Origin: Plenodomus lindquistii | Taxonomy: Eukaryota; Ascomycota; Dothideomycetes; Pleosporales; Leptosphaeriaceae | NCBI GenBank assembly: GCA_025504975.1 | Contig: JANUWI010000003.1 | Span: 1,116,001 to 1,180,000 of the forward strand | Length of the DNA stretch: 64,000 nt | Reading direction: 5' to 3' | Shown here: positions 35,547 through 45,338 of the stretch, in pieces | How positions within the stretch are numbered: the first letter of the stretch is position 1 | Layout of the letters: each line of letters begins with the position of its first letter | The notes under the pieces: model-generated | Seen by the model: the letters and a program-made list of their open reading frames with translations, nothing else | The model's database searches: none | What the model was told of the DNA's origin: nothing | Program-made: the position numbers and the translations under genes

Positions 35547-37065
35547 ATGTCTGCATCACCCACCATTGCAGCTTCCTCCGCCAAGCGGCCGCTGGAGGAG
35601 CCTTCTTCGCCTGCCGGACCCAACGACCAGCCAGACGCCAAACGCCCGGCCCTCGACAAGATGGTCAGCGAGCCCAGCGCCGATGACATTGACACTGCGC
35701 AGCCCGTCAAGGGCGAAGGCATAGCCACTGAAGACATCAAACAAGATGGCGCCCACCCAGATGTGGACGTGGTTGACGCTGCCGCTGAAAACGGTGTCGA
35801 CACAATCCAGACAGACACCATCGTTCCAGACGCCCCCTCGATCCTGGAAACTCAACCCATTCAGTCCACCTCTGGTGCCAACGGCCGTCCTGTCAACCAG
35901 AACCAGCAAGTGGACGAGACCAACTGGCTGCACGTCCGCTCCTGCATCGGTACCAGCGAGGCAGCCACTATCATCGGTAAAGGCGGCGAGAACGTCACAC
36001 AGATTCGACGTCTGTCTGGTGCCAAGTGCACCGTCAGTGACTACTCGAGAGGCGCTGTTGAACGTATCTTGACGGTGAGCGGTCAAGTCGATGCTGTCTC
36101 CAAGGCTTTCGGCCTCATTGTCCGTACTTTGAATCAGGAGGATCTTGAGACTCCTTCCACCTCGACGTCAAAGGCGTATCCTATGCGACTGCTCATCCCA
36201 CATATCCTCATCGGCTCTATCATTGGCAAGGCTGGTGTCCGCATCCGTGAGATTCAGGAGGCTTCAAACGCTAAGTTGAATGCATCTGACACCCTTCTCC
36301 CCAACTCCGGCGAGCGCTCATTGGTTGTTCTTGGTGTTGCTGACGCTGTGCACATTGCTGTGTACTATGTCGCCCAAACCCTTGTTGAACAGTTGACAGA
36401 GCGATTCGGCGGCCCTGCTGCTTCGCAATACGCGACTCGCAGCGGTATGGCGGCCAACGTGGTTCCAGGTGGCATGTCTGTGCAGCCCTATGTTCCTCAG
36501 CCCGCTGGAGGACAGTACTCTCACCCTCAGAACTTCCGCCGCGAGCCTGCTCAGCGCACCCCTGCTCATGGTGGCTACGGTGCCCCTCACATGCATGGAG
36601 GACAACCGCCTCAACCCTCACCTTATGGTCATCCAAGCATGCCTTATGGGGCTGGCTCACCCGGTCGTGCTGCCTACGGTGGTCCTGCAACACCCACTCC
36701 CTACGGCGGCCATCATGCGGCAGCTCCTGTCGCGCACGGTGCTGCTCCCATGCAGCCAGCGGTCGGTGGCATGCCTGGGCAGCCGCTCACACAGCAGATT
36801 TTCATCCCCAATGACATGGTCGGTGCTATCATTGGAAAGGGAGGCGCAAAGATCAACGAGATTCGTCAACTCAGCGGTAGTATGATTAAAATCAATGAGC
36901 CTACTGACAACAGCAACGAGCGTCTTGTTACCATTACCGGTACACAAGAGTGCAACCAGATGGCTCTGTATATGCTATACTCCAGGCTTGGTGAGAAGAA
37001 AAACATTCCCCTAAGCACGTTGCTCGCTAACGACTGGAACAGAATCGGAAAAGCATCGCATCTAG
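35547..37065 (+). CDS. Three-KH-domain RNA-binding protein, Rnc1/PCBP-like
   Basis: Two exons, 35547-36990 and 37043-37065, give 488 residues. The intron begins GTGAGA, has GCTAAC as branch site and ends AACAG. The second exon is 23 nt and finishes the protein SRLESEKHRI; reading through the intron instead would add about 50 unrelated residues. KH domains sit at about 127-195, 211-283 and 414-480, with GXXG loops IIGKGGENV, IIGKAGVRI and IIGKGGAKI. KH2 and KH3 are separated by a long Gly/Pro/His/Tyr-rich linker. The N-terminal 120 residues are acidic and disordered. Proteins of this layout (fission yeast Rnc1, poly(C)-binding proteins) bind pyrimidine-rich RNA and control mRNA stability. Targets cannot be told. 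Confidence 0.9.
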
Positions 37066-37576
37066 TCGAGGTCACGAATCTCAATGGGACGAACGTGATG
37101 GAAGTGACAGCAGAGGAGTCTACTCCTTACTCCTCAAGCTTGAATCGAGTGTGCTTTCGGGATGCATGACATGGCGCAAGGCGCAATGGATATGGGTTTT
37201 AAAAGCCTAGCAATGCACTAGGTGCTGAGAAGCACGCCCAGGCTACTGGGACTGCTTACGTGAACGCAATCACGCCTGCTTGGAACAGTCTACGCATCTT
37301 TTGGGCGACTTCCGTCGCCTGCTTTACACAAGAAGATCTGCGAAATATTTCAATATCTGGTAATCTACCAACAGCTCAAGTGCTCCTCTCTGCAAGATGC
37401 GCCTTTACACATGCCGTGATTTGCGGCATTGACCCATAAATGTGTCGCTATCTCGAATTGGACACATGAGCAACGACAAGATGGGATTTGTGACAATGCT
37501 TGTTTGTGTGATTGACGAGGACTATGCAATGCTACGCTATATTACCATGACTACAATATACTTACTTACACTTGTA
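37066..37576. other. Convergent intergenic region, no gene seen
   Basis: This lies between the 3' ends of the KH gene (+) and the BTB gene (-). The reading frame that runs on from KH exon 1 to 37169 is intron and untranslated sequence. Confidence 0.5.
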
Positions 37577-38691
37577 TTACCGTCCCAAGAACACGTCTCC
37601 GCAACGCTCCGTCTCCTCGTGCTCATGATACAAGGCACACCTCGACCCCCTCCACGGCTTACACGCCTCCCACTTGCTCAGCCGCTTCGCTTCACCCCCG
37701 TCCCCGCTCGCACCTCCAGATGTATCTGCCTCTTCGTTTTCCACAACCTCCCATTTGCCCCTTCCGTCCTCCCACCCCGCCATGGCAACGCCACCTTCAA
37801 CACAGCGTGTGCAAAACGCCAGACAACAATCCTCGCATGCAACAGCGCCGAACCGGGGAGGAAGCACAACGCGGCAATGGTCGCATGATCGCGAGCCATG
37901 CCATGTTTCTGGGCACCACATGCGCAGGCGATGGCGTTGCATGGCCTGTTCGCACGGCCTTTTGAGCTGCACCGTCAAGTCACGAAGAAAAGCAGCATGC
38001 CACCAGTCGTTGTGACCTTCGAGGAGTCGATCCGTCTTTTTGAATGCGAAAAGGTCGAGGACCAAGGTGCGAAGCGGCGCCGAGTCGCGAATCTGCTCGT
38101 ACAAGATGCGTGTGTCGGATGGCGTCAGGACACTGTTTGTGCGATCTGCGAGCTCACTGATGACATCTACAACGGTGTTTCTCGCGGCTTCGAAACCAAG
38201 ACGGTCGGCAAGCGTGTATACATGCAGCAGTGTGTAGTAAGCGGGTCGTCCGTCTTTGAAAGGCGCAGGTAGCACAGATGTATAGAGCCAGGAAACAAGG
38301 AGTTGAAAGTGCGAGACGTCAATGTCATCTAGGGTGATGGTATTGGAGGATGATTCGAGAAAGGGGCCGGTAAGGGCGGCGCGAAAGTAGGAAGATTGGC
38401 TGGTCAGCAGCGATGTGTGTATGTGGAATGGGGTGGCTTTGGGACCGATGAGAAGCGTTGATGTACGAGTGAAGTCGGAGGAGTTGGCTCTAGAGAGGGT
38501 GTTAATTTGCCAAGTGCAGTGTCATGCGGAAAGTCATTGCTGGGCCATCGAGTTCGCTCCCTTGCATAAAAGACATACCTTAATTGGCCAGCTCTTGTGC
38601 CTGTCCAGGTGTACGGTGGGGGTAGGTTGGGTGTTGGAATGCGAGTCTTGTCGGTTGTAGGCACGTTGCGAGGGAATGCAGTGAGCGTCAT
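37577..38691 (-). CDS. BTB/POZ-domain protein with C-terminal Cys cluster
   Basis: Two exons, 38691-38579 and 38489-37577, join in phase 2 to give 341 residues; the intron begins GTATGT and ends CTCTAG. The BTB fold occupies about 45-150: LLIGPKATPFHIHTSLLTSQ, YFRAALTGPFLES, ITLDDIDVSHFQLLVSWLY and YYTLLHVYTLADRLG. The C-terminal third has a compact cysteine cluster, CDHC...CEDCCLAFCTRC, that could bind zinc. Many fungal BTB proteins of this length are of unknown role; BTB domains generally mediate dimerisation or recruitment to cullin-3 ligases. The start MTLTAFPRNV is the only in-frame ATG before the intron. Confidence 0.82.
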
Positions 38692-39300
38692 GGCTCCAAC
38701 TCTCCACACTTGAACAACAGCTCGCGCAATATGAAGTGAGTCGACAAATGGCCCCTCGAGAGAAGTGTGGCAAACGTGAAGTTATGGGCGACGTAATGGT
38801 TTCCGGCTCCGGTGATGAGGCATACTCACCGCAAGCGGGCTTTGAAGATATACCGTGGAATGTGTTTCGGAATGCATGCTTAGCTGTATGCGCAGTGAAG
38901 TGAACAAACGCGACTACGAAACCTCGTGGCTGTACAATTACCTTATGGATGCGTGCAGCCGGTGGGAGTCGGCTTTGTTGTCGCCAAACCCCAGGCGAGC
39001 AAACGTTGCGACCGGAAGCGGGTCTTTGTTGTCTGGACGAAGCCGCCGGTCTGGACAGCATTGTGCAGTGAGCGAATGGTGACTGAGGAACAACGATGCA
39101 TGGCAGTGAGATGAGAGTGGAACAACGCTTTTTGCGCTTATTGAGTGCTGTATGTTGGTTTGGGCACATACATGGGGAGAAAGCCCCGCCAACTATTTTA
39201 CAAGGCCGTTAGATGTCCCAAGACTGCCTGGGTGTAGAGATGCGTTATGTTATGAAAGAATGCAAGAGAAAGCGTCGCGATGGACCTGGGGACGATTCGC
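38692..39300. other. Upstream region of the BTB gene and downstream region of MAM33; no gene seen
   Basis: Both flanking genes are on the minus strand. ORFs inside have no recognisable features. Confidence 0.45.
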
Positions 39301-40361
39301 TTAGGCCACGAAGTTCTTGACGTCTGTGGCGAGATTAGATTTCTTGGTGTGTGAAACGGTAGAGACCTGTGCAACTTACTGTCCAGCCACCTGACGTACT
39401 CCTTCTGCTCCTTGTGATCTATGTAGTCGGGGATGAAGAGGGCCAGGCGTGTGTTGATGCCGCGCTCCTCGAGGTATTTCTCGAGCAGAATCTGCAGGTC
39501 CTCGTCCAGGTTGTTGAAGGGAGGACCCGTGTAGAGGGTCCGCCTCTGCCATTCTTTCTCGGCAGTGGCAGGGTCGGCGAGGTCGGCCGTGGGGAAGTAG
39601 ATCAGGTCCTCGATCAAGAAGTCGCCGTCCTGGGCCGTGGCCTCGATGGATAGCGCACCCTTGCCGGCGCGCTCGATGCGGATGCTGGCGTGCACAGGGA
39701 AGCCCTGCTGCTGGGCGTCGTCGTCGTAGTCGTCCTCAAGGTCCTCGCGGTCTGCCGGCGAAACACGGTCTTCGGGGGCGACGCGCACGTTGCCGTCCTG
39801 GGTGCGGCCCTGATTGATGGCGCCCTTTGTACTGGCGCCGCCCGACTGGCCCTCGATGTCTGCGTCGTCGTACATGGCGCTGTCCTCGGCGAGCTCGTCC
39901 TCGGAGGGGTTGTTGTTGAGGTCGGCGGTGCTGAAGGAGAGGGTGATTTTCTCGTCGCCAAAGGTGCGCGTCATGACGACCTCCTGGTGGCCGGGCTTAT
40001 CCTGCAGCTCAAAGGGGCTATTGTCGAGGTAGTCCTTGATGTTGGTGGAGAGGTCGTCGTCCTCCCTCATGTCCTCCTCGATGGAGATTTCGCTCTGGAG
40101 CTTTGCGACCAGCTCGTCATTGACTGCGGCCACGTTAGTCGGCCATGGCGGCGTCGGCAGGGCAGTGATTGTCTTACCAGCACTGCTCTCGAGCCTGCGC
40201 GCCGACAGGGAGAAGGCGCATGTGAGTCGGGGCATGGCGGCCGTCCATGCTGGCTGGAAGGCGGCGCTGGGGCGCACGAGCGCGGGCTGGCGGGCAGCGT
40301 TTGTGGAGAGGCGGGCGGCTGCGCGCGGGGCGCTGCGGGCAAGACTTCGGAGAGCGAGCAT
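39301..40361 (-). CDS. MAM33: MAM33, mitochondrial matrix p32/gC1qR family protein
   Basis: Three exons, 40361-40178, 40123-39380 and 39323-39301, give 316 residues. The N-terminus (MLALRSLARSAPRAAARLST) is a clear mitochondrial presequence. The acidic p32 fold is recognisable: LVAKLQSEISIEEDM, VVMTRTFGDEKITLSFS, an acidic disordered loop, FLIEDLIYFP, LYTGPPFNNLDEDLQ and a final KEYVRWLDNVKNFVA. Intron 1 (54 bp, GTAAGA...GCAG, with CTAAC near its end) contains no in-frame stop; it is called an intron because removing it joins the presequence to VNDELVAKLQ. The last exon is 23 nt. Mam33 is a matrix protein that supports mitochondrial translation and respiratory function. It is divergent from the citrate carrier gene. 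Confidence 0.9.
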
Positions 40362-40722
40362 GGCGACAGCAGAAGTGTGTATGGATGGGTGGCGGGTGAC
40401 AAGGTCGAAGTGGTGCAGCAGTGCAGTGGTGCAGCGGCGGGTGCCACTTTTTTTCCCCAGGGCGGTCAGCCGCTATGTGACGCCGACCACTTTTTTGCCA
40501 TGACGGCCGCTATCGGTTTGGCGACGAGACGCATGGGTGAGCGTGCGTGCTTGGGTGCAACTACAATCGACATTGGCATTGCCAGGCCATTCATTCATTC
40601 CCTCTAGCCAGTCGCCGTGGCAATCTTGCACCAACACCTCTCCACCCCTCTCCTCTATACACACACGTCACGGCGGCGCTGGGTACCTTGCCCGCGACCG
40701 AGCATTTGCACGCTGCAACACC
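40362..40722. promoter_or_regulatory. Divergent promoter between MAM33 and CTP1
   Basis: Only 361 bp separate the two start codons, and both products are mitochondrial. A shared promoter is likely. A run of nine T near 40447-40455 is the only obvious feature. Confidence 0.55.
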
Positions 40723-41958
40723 ATGGCAGCCGCAACACCAGAAAAGAAAAAGGTAACGGCCCAGCCACCCAGGCTCCCAGAGCACGGCACCAACGGGGGA
40801 TGCTGACCGTCGTGCGGCAGCCGAGCGCAATGCGCTCCATCATAGCGGGCGCGACTGCAGGCGCCGTGGAAATATGTAATGTCCATCCCGCCCGTCTCGC
40901 TCGCCCCCGATGGCGCTGACTCTGCCCCATCCAGCCATCACATACCCCGCTGAGTGTACGCATGCGACGGTCCTCGCCCTGAAGTTGCCCCCCACCTGAC
41001 CGCGCCGCAGTCGCAAAGACACGATCGCAGCTCAACCGCAGACTGGCCGACGGCAAGAAGCTGCCATGGCCGCCGTTTGGCACGCAGTGGTATGCGGGAT
41101 GTACCACGTTGATCATTGGCAATTCGTTGAAGGCTGGCATACGTGCGTCTCCGGCCCAACCCAGCGGCTCCTCCCCAAGCAGCTTCTGACGGCCCCCAGG
41201 ATTCGTCGCCTTTGACATGTACAAGAACTTGCTCGCAGACGCAGACGGCAACGTGTCGGGGCCTGCCACCGTCATCGCGGGCTTTGGTGCTGGCGCCACC
41301 GAGTCGCTCCTAGCAGTGACTCCCTTTGAGAGCATCAAGACACAACTGCACGTCCCTCCTCACCCTCCGCCCCGCCCCATTAATTACTAACCGAGTCTCG
41401 TAGCATCGACGACCGCAAAGCAGCTTACCCGCGCATGCGAGGCTTCCTCCACGGCTCCAGAATCATCGCTCAAGAAAAGGGCATTCGCGGCTTCTTCCAA
41501 GGCTTTCTCCCCACGACCGCACGACAGGCTGCTAATTCGGCTGTACGGTTTTCAAGTTACACTTCGCTCAAGCAATTGGCCCAGTCGTATGTTGCGCCCG
41601 GCGAGAAGCTCGGAGCGGTCAGCACCTTTGGCCTCGGAGGTCTTGCGGGCATCATCACCGTCTACACCACCATGCCCATTGATACCGTCAAGACGCGTAT
41701 GCAGTCCATAGAAGCCCGAGCTGCGTACAAGAACAGCTTCGATTGCGTAGCCAAGATATTTCGTGACGAAGGCATCCTGACGTTCTGGTCTGGTGCAGTA
41801 CCGCGCCTAGGTCGACTGATACTCAGTGGTGGAATCGTCTTCACCATGTAAGTTTATGATGCCACTTGTAACAGCAGAACCTAATTGAATCGTCTCCCAG
41901 GTACGAGAAATCAATGGAGTTTATGGACAAACTCGACCCTCAGGGACGTTACATATGA
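40723..41958 (+). CDS. CTP1: Mitochondrial citrate (tricarboxylate) carrier
   Basis: Seven exons, 40723-40752, 40821-40875, 40935-40955, 41011-41142, 41200-41347, 41404-41847 and 41901-41958, give 295 residues. All junctions agree in phase. Mitochondrial carrier repeats are clear: AGATAGAVEISITYPAEFAKTR, ATESLLAVTPFESIKTQL and GIITVYTTMPIDTVKTRMQ carry the three Px[DE]xx[KR] signatures. The sequence QWYAGCTTLIIGNSLKAGIR is characteristic of the tricarboxylate carrier, which exchanges matrix citrate for cytosolic malate across the inner membrane and feeds cytosolic acetyl-CoA. Exon 3 is a 21-nt microexon. Intron 5 starts GCACGT rather than GT. The length matches the usual 290-300 residues. Confidence 0.93.
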
Positions 41959-42518
41959 TCCAGGCCTATCACTGTGCTAGTCTACGGTATGGGCACCAAC
42001 CCCAGATAGTAAGACCATCGTGTATGTACAATACGTAGTAAACAACCCTCATCCACGCATCATGCACAGGATTGCAGCATTGCGCAGAGAGGATTTGAAC
42101 TGCCTCAGATTGGTGACAGGTGGGGGTCACGTCAATCATCATGTGCGGCACATGGTGTCGTTCATTCTCACGATTAGTAATCTACTGAAGCATGCCGAGC
42201 CCAAGATTACTAGCCACTACCGAGTTCGAGTAATCCACTTCTCTATCCTGCCAAAGTCAAGCTGCGTAGTTCAGTCGATCCTTCTTAATACCCGCGCCCA
42301 GAATACTGCAGTCGGCAAATTGGTGATCCTAGCGAGTGAGGGGAACGCCGGCCGCTACGGACGTATGACCTTTGGATATGGATACTTGAACACGACCATG
42401 TTGCCAGCTGAACCCTCATGTTTTGAAAGCCCACAAACTCGATTGCGAATTCCATCTCTAACGCAAGTAGCCGGAAGTTTCTGGAAACGACCGCGCATCA
42501 CATAACATTACCCCAGAC
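41959..42518. other. Intergenic region, no gene seen
   Basis: This 0.56 kb stretch separates CTP1 from the reductase gene on the same strand. An ORF at 42020-42505 runs across it but shows no recognisable motif. Confidence 0.45.
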
Positions 42519-43707
42519 ATGTCAAAGGGAACAGTTCTCATTTCGGGTGTGAATGGCTATATCGCAGCTGTGGCTGCCAAACACTTTCTCGACTACGGTT
42601 ATTCCGTCCGCGGCACCGTTCGCAAGGCGACGTCGGCGAACAGATTAATCCACGGGCCTCTGAAGTCATTCGCAGAAAAAGGCACATTTACAACCATCGA
42701 AGTGCCTGACATTACCGTCCATGGCGCTTTCGACGAAGCTGTCAATGGTTGGTGTGCACAGATGGATCACCTTGTAGCAATGTGTTGACATCTACCAGGC
42801 GTGACATTCATAGCCCATCTCGCCAGCCCCGTATCCTTCGTCTTCAAAGACCCCGTTCCCGTACTTCATGCAGCAGTGAGAGGCACTGAGACCATTCTGA
42901 ATTCGGCCCTTGCACACGCTGGTCCTCAGCTCAGATCTGTTGTCCTAATGTCCTCCGTTGCATCCGTCAAGAACAGCCACCCTGCGCCCTACACATTCAC
43001 AGAGAAGGACTGGAACGACTACGCAGAAGCAATGTGCAAAAAGCATGGCACAAATACCCCAGGACCGGTCATCTACTCCGCCAGCAAAGCCGCAGGTGAG
43101 AGGGCGTTTTGGAAATGGCGAGATGAAAATAAGCCAGGTTTTGCTATGGCGGCTCTGAACCCCGTGTACGTCTACGAGAAATGCCCCACACTTCCCTTCA
43201 GCCTGATTAATGAATCAAAGCATGGTGATGGGTCCTGCTCTCTTACCGCTAGAATCTGCCTCCCAAGTCGCAGAGTCTTACCACATAGTCTATGCCGTCT
43301 ACTCAGGCGCCTCAAACGTGAAGCCAATGGTCATGCTTCCTCAAGTCGTCGATGTGCGCGACGTCGCGCAGCTCCTACGCGCCATTATTGAGAAGCCAGA
43401 AGAAACAAACGGAGAGCGTTACATCGCAAGTGCTTGGATCAACCACCCGCAAGCCATTGCTGATATCTTGCGGGAGGAAACAAAGGACGAGGCGGTTCTG
43501 AAGAGAATCAAAGAGGGAAACAAGGGTAAAGGGTATAGTGCCGATTACCAAACTTTTGAGGGGCAGGGTGATATCCACGTGGATGGCAGTAAAGCAAGTA
43601 AGCTGCTGGATGGCGGAAAGTACATTGACTATCGTGTGAGCGTGTTAGACACCGCTCGTATGTTCGAGAGGTGGTTCGAAGATGGGCCGGCACAGGCACG
43701 TTTATAA
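42519..43707 (+). CDS. NAD(P)-dependent short-chain reductase (extended SDR, Gre2/dihydroflavonol-reductase-like)
   Basis: Three exons, 42519-42747, 42799-43165 and 43221-43707, give 360 residues with phases 1 and 2. The Rossmann motif GVNGYIA replaces the usual TGxxGxIA with SGVNGYIA. An arginine after strand 2 (GTVRKA) suggests NADPH. The active site elements are present: MSSVAS and YSASKAAGE (Y-x3-K). ALNPVMVMGPAL is formed across the second splice. These are features of extended short-chain reductases such as yeast Gre2 and fungal ketoreductases, which reduce aldehydes or ketones; the substrate is unknown. The C-terminus ends in DTARMFERWFEDGP, like other family members. No biosynthetic cluster surrounds it. 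Confidence 0.85.
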
Positions 43708-44172
43708 TGTGCGCTGATCTCTTTATAAAAGTTCTATCATTAGTGTCATCGTGCAGTATTTTGGAAAAGATTTTGAGATGGAAACAGTCTCAACGGATTT
43801 CGTGAGTATCTGCTGCGGCCAGGCGTCCGCTTCCGAAAGATGTATTGACAGTCTGGGCCCTTTGGTACGATAATATGTCAACAATGGAGATAAATACACC
43901 CCTGTGTCTGTATTTCATAGCTAACCACATACGTCTTGTTCCCAGCTGTTTTGCAAGGCTTCAGATAGAACACTCAACATCGAAGCCAATAGTGGGGGTA
44001 TGCTATGTTGATCCTCTACCCCGCTTGCGCGCTTGCGTCATACTTGTTGCATGATGATGTGACATGTAAGAAACACTTGTTAGAAGGCCGTGTAATCCAT
44101 TAAACTTCCACTGTTGATTCTCTATTTCTCAGAGCTGAACAATTGGATCATACAGTATGATTCCGTCGCAAG
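43708..44172. other. Intergenic region, no gene seen
   Basis: This holds the downstream region of the reductase and the upstream region of the decayed glutathione transferase. Nothing further is supported. Confidence 0.4.
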
Positions 44173-45010
44173 ATGGGCCAAGATCACCCTGATGCTGATC
44201 TTCATCCCGAGGCAACGGGCCTGGCTGCAGTCACTGTCAAGGTAGACTGACTTGCGTGCCTATTGATGAAACCATAAGCTTATCCTTCTATCCTTCCAGG
44301 CTCACACATAATCACAGCCAATTCTTCTATACTCGAATCGTGTTGGAAGAAAAGGGGATACCATACCAGTATATCGAAGTGACCCCGTAGACAAGCCGCA
44401 GTCGCTTCTCGATCTGAACCCGCGTGGTTTGGTCCCCACTCTGCAGTATGAGGGTAAGCTACTCTATGAAAGTAGCGTCTTGTGCGAATTTCTCGAAGAG
44501 GCGTTGCCAGACCACACTCCGCATTTACTGCCCAAGGATCCCTACGACAGAGCTAGAACGAGAATCTGGACTGATTACGTGGCAAGTCATATCATCCCCG
44601 CATATCATCGCTTCTTAAAGCATCAAGGTGGAGATGGCCTGAAGGAAGAGCAGACCGAATCCCTGAACCACTTGAAAGAGTTCACACGGGAAATGGATCC
44701 GCAAGGACCATTCTTTCCCGGCAAGGAGTTCAGTCTCATTGACATCGTCATCGCGCCATGGGCCAACCGACTGTGGGTGTTTCATCATTTTAAAGGTGGT
44801 TCTGGGATTCTGAAAAAAGGCCAAGGCGGAGACGACGAAGAAGTCTAGCAGAGATTCAGGTTGTGGCTGCAGCAGGTAGAAAGCAGAAAGATTGTCAAGG
44901 AGACACTGAGCGAAAGACAGCACTACTTGCCTATATATCAACGGTATGCAGAGGATCGTGCCCAGTAAGAGGCTGCTAAAATTATTAGAGCGGGGAGGGG
45001 CATGCCGTAG
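44173..45010 (+). pseudogene. Decayed glutathione S-transferase (omega-like fungal type)
   Basis: Exon 1 (44173-44241, 23 codons, MGQDHPDADLHPEATG) still has a donor at 44242, and the next exon starts at 44300. Downstream the frame reads KPQSLLDLNPRGLVPTLQYEG, ESSVLCEFLEEALPDH, RTRIWTDYVASHIIPAYHRF and FSLIDIVIAPWANRLWVF, all typical of cytosolic fungal GSTs. The damage is multiple: a TAA four codons into exon 2 (GCT CAC ACA TAA); loss of the segment that should carry the catalytic Cys between LLYS and the IVLEEKG stretch; a one-base loss near 44390 that shifts the frame between VTP and DKPQS; a TAG at 44847 where Trp is expected after GDDEEV; and a TAA before the usual C-terminus. Homology continues to about 45010. 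It is surely non-functional as a full GST. Confidence 0.85.
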
Positions 45011-45338
45011 ACCACATTTAGGCAGCCTCCATAACGGCGAATCATCGACGCCATGCATGAAACTCACGTGTCACAAACTCATCCGAACCAGAATGAAGAC
45101 CAGTAAGTCAAAAGATTGAAGTGCCTTGCGCTGGGTATCTTGGGAAAGTTTGGGGGGAATGATGTAGGTAGATCGGAGATAGAGTTTGTGCTCCATGCTG
45201 CGAATGCTTCGTCAGACCATATGCCTGCAACGTATCAGCGAGACTCATCATCGGCAGGGCTGACGATAGCATCTTACCATAATGAGCCACCTCGAATGAA
45301 CCTTGAAAATTCTTAGCTTGCGGTTGGGATAATCAACG
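45011..45338. other. Short intergenic region, no gene seen
   Basis: This lies between the GST pseudogene and the 3' end of the SPX-RING gene. Nothing is supported here. Confidence 0.45.

Noticed and set aside
39690..40607. 305-codon ORF opposite MAM33
   Set aside because: It is an antisense shadow of the acidic MAM33 coding sequence and extends into the promoter region without any motif.
42060..42130. GGATTTGAACTGCC on the plus strand, which resembles an inverted tRNA T-arm
   Set aside because: The reverse complement has no complementary 5-bp T-stem and no acceptor or anticodon arm could be folded around it.
42519..43707. Secondary-metabolite cluster around the reductase
   Set aside because: Neighbours are a citrate carrier, a decayed GST and an SPX-RING ligase; no synthase, P450 or transporter gene is nearby.
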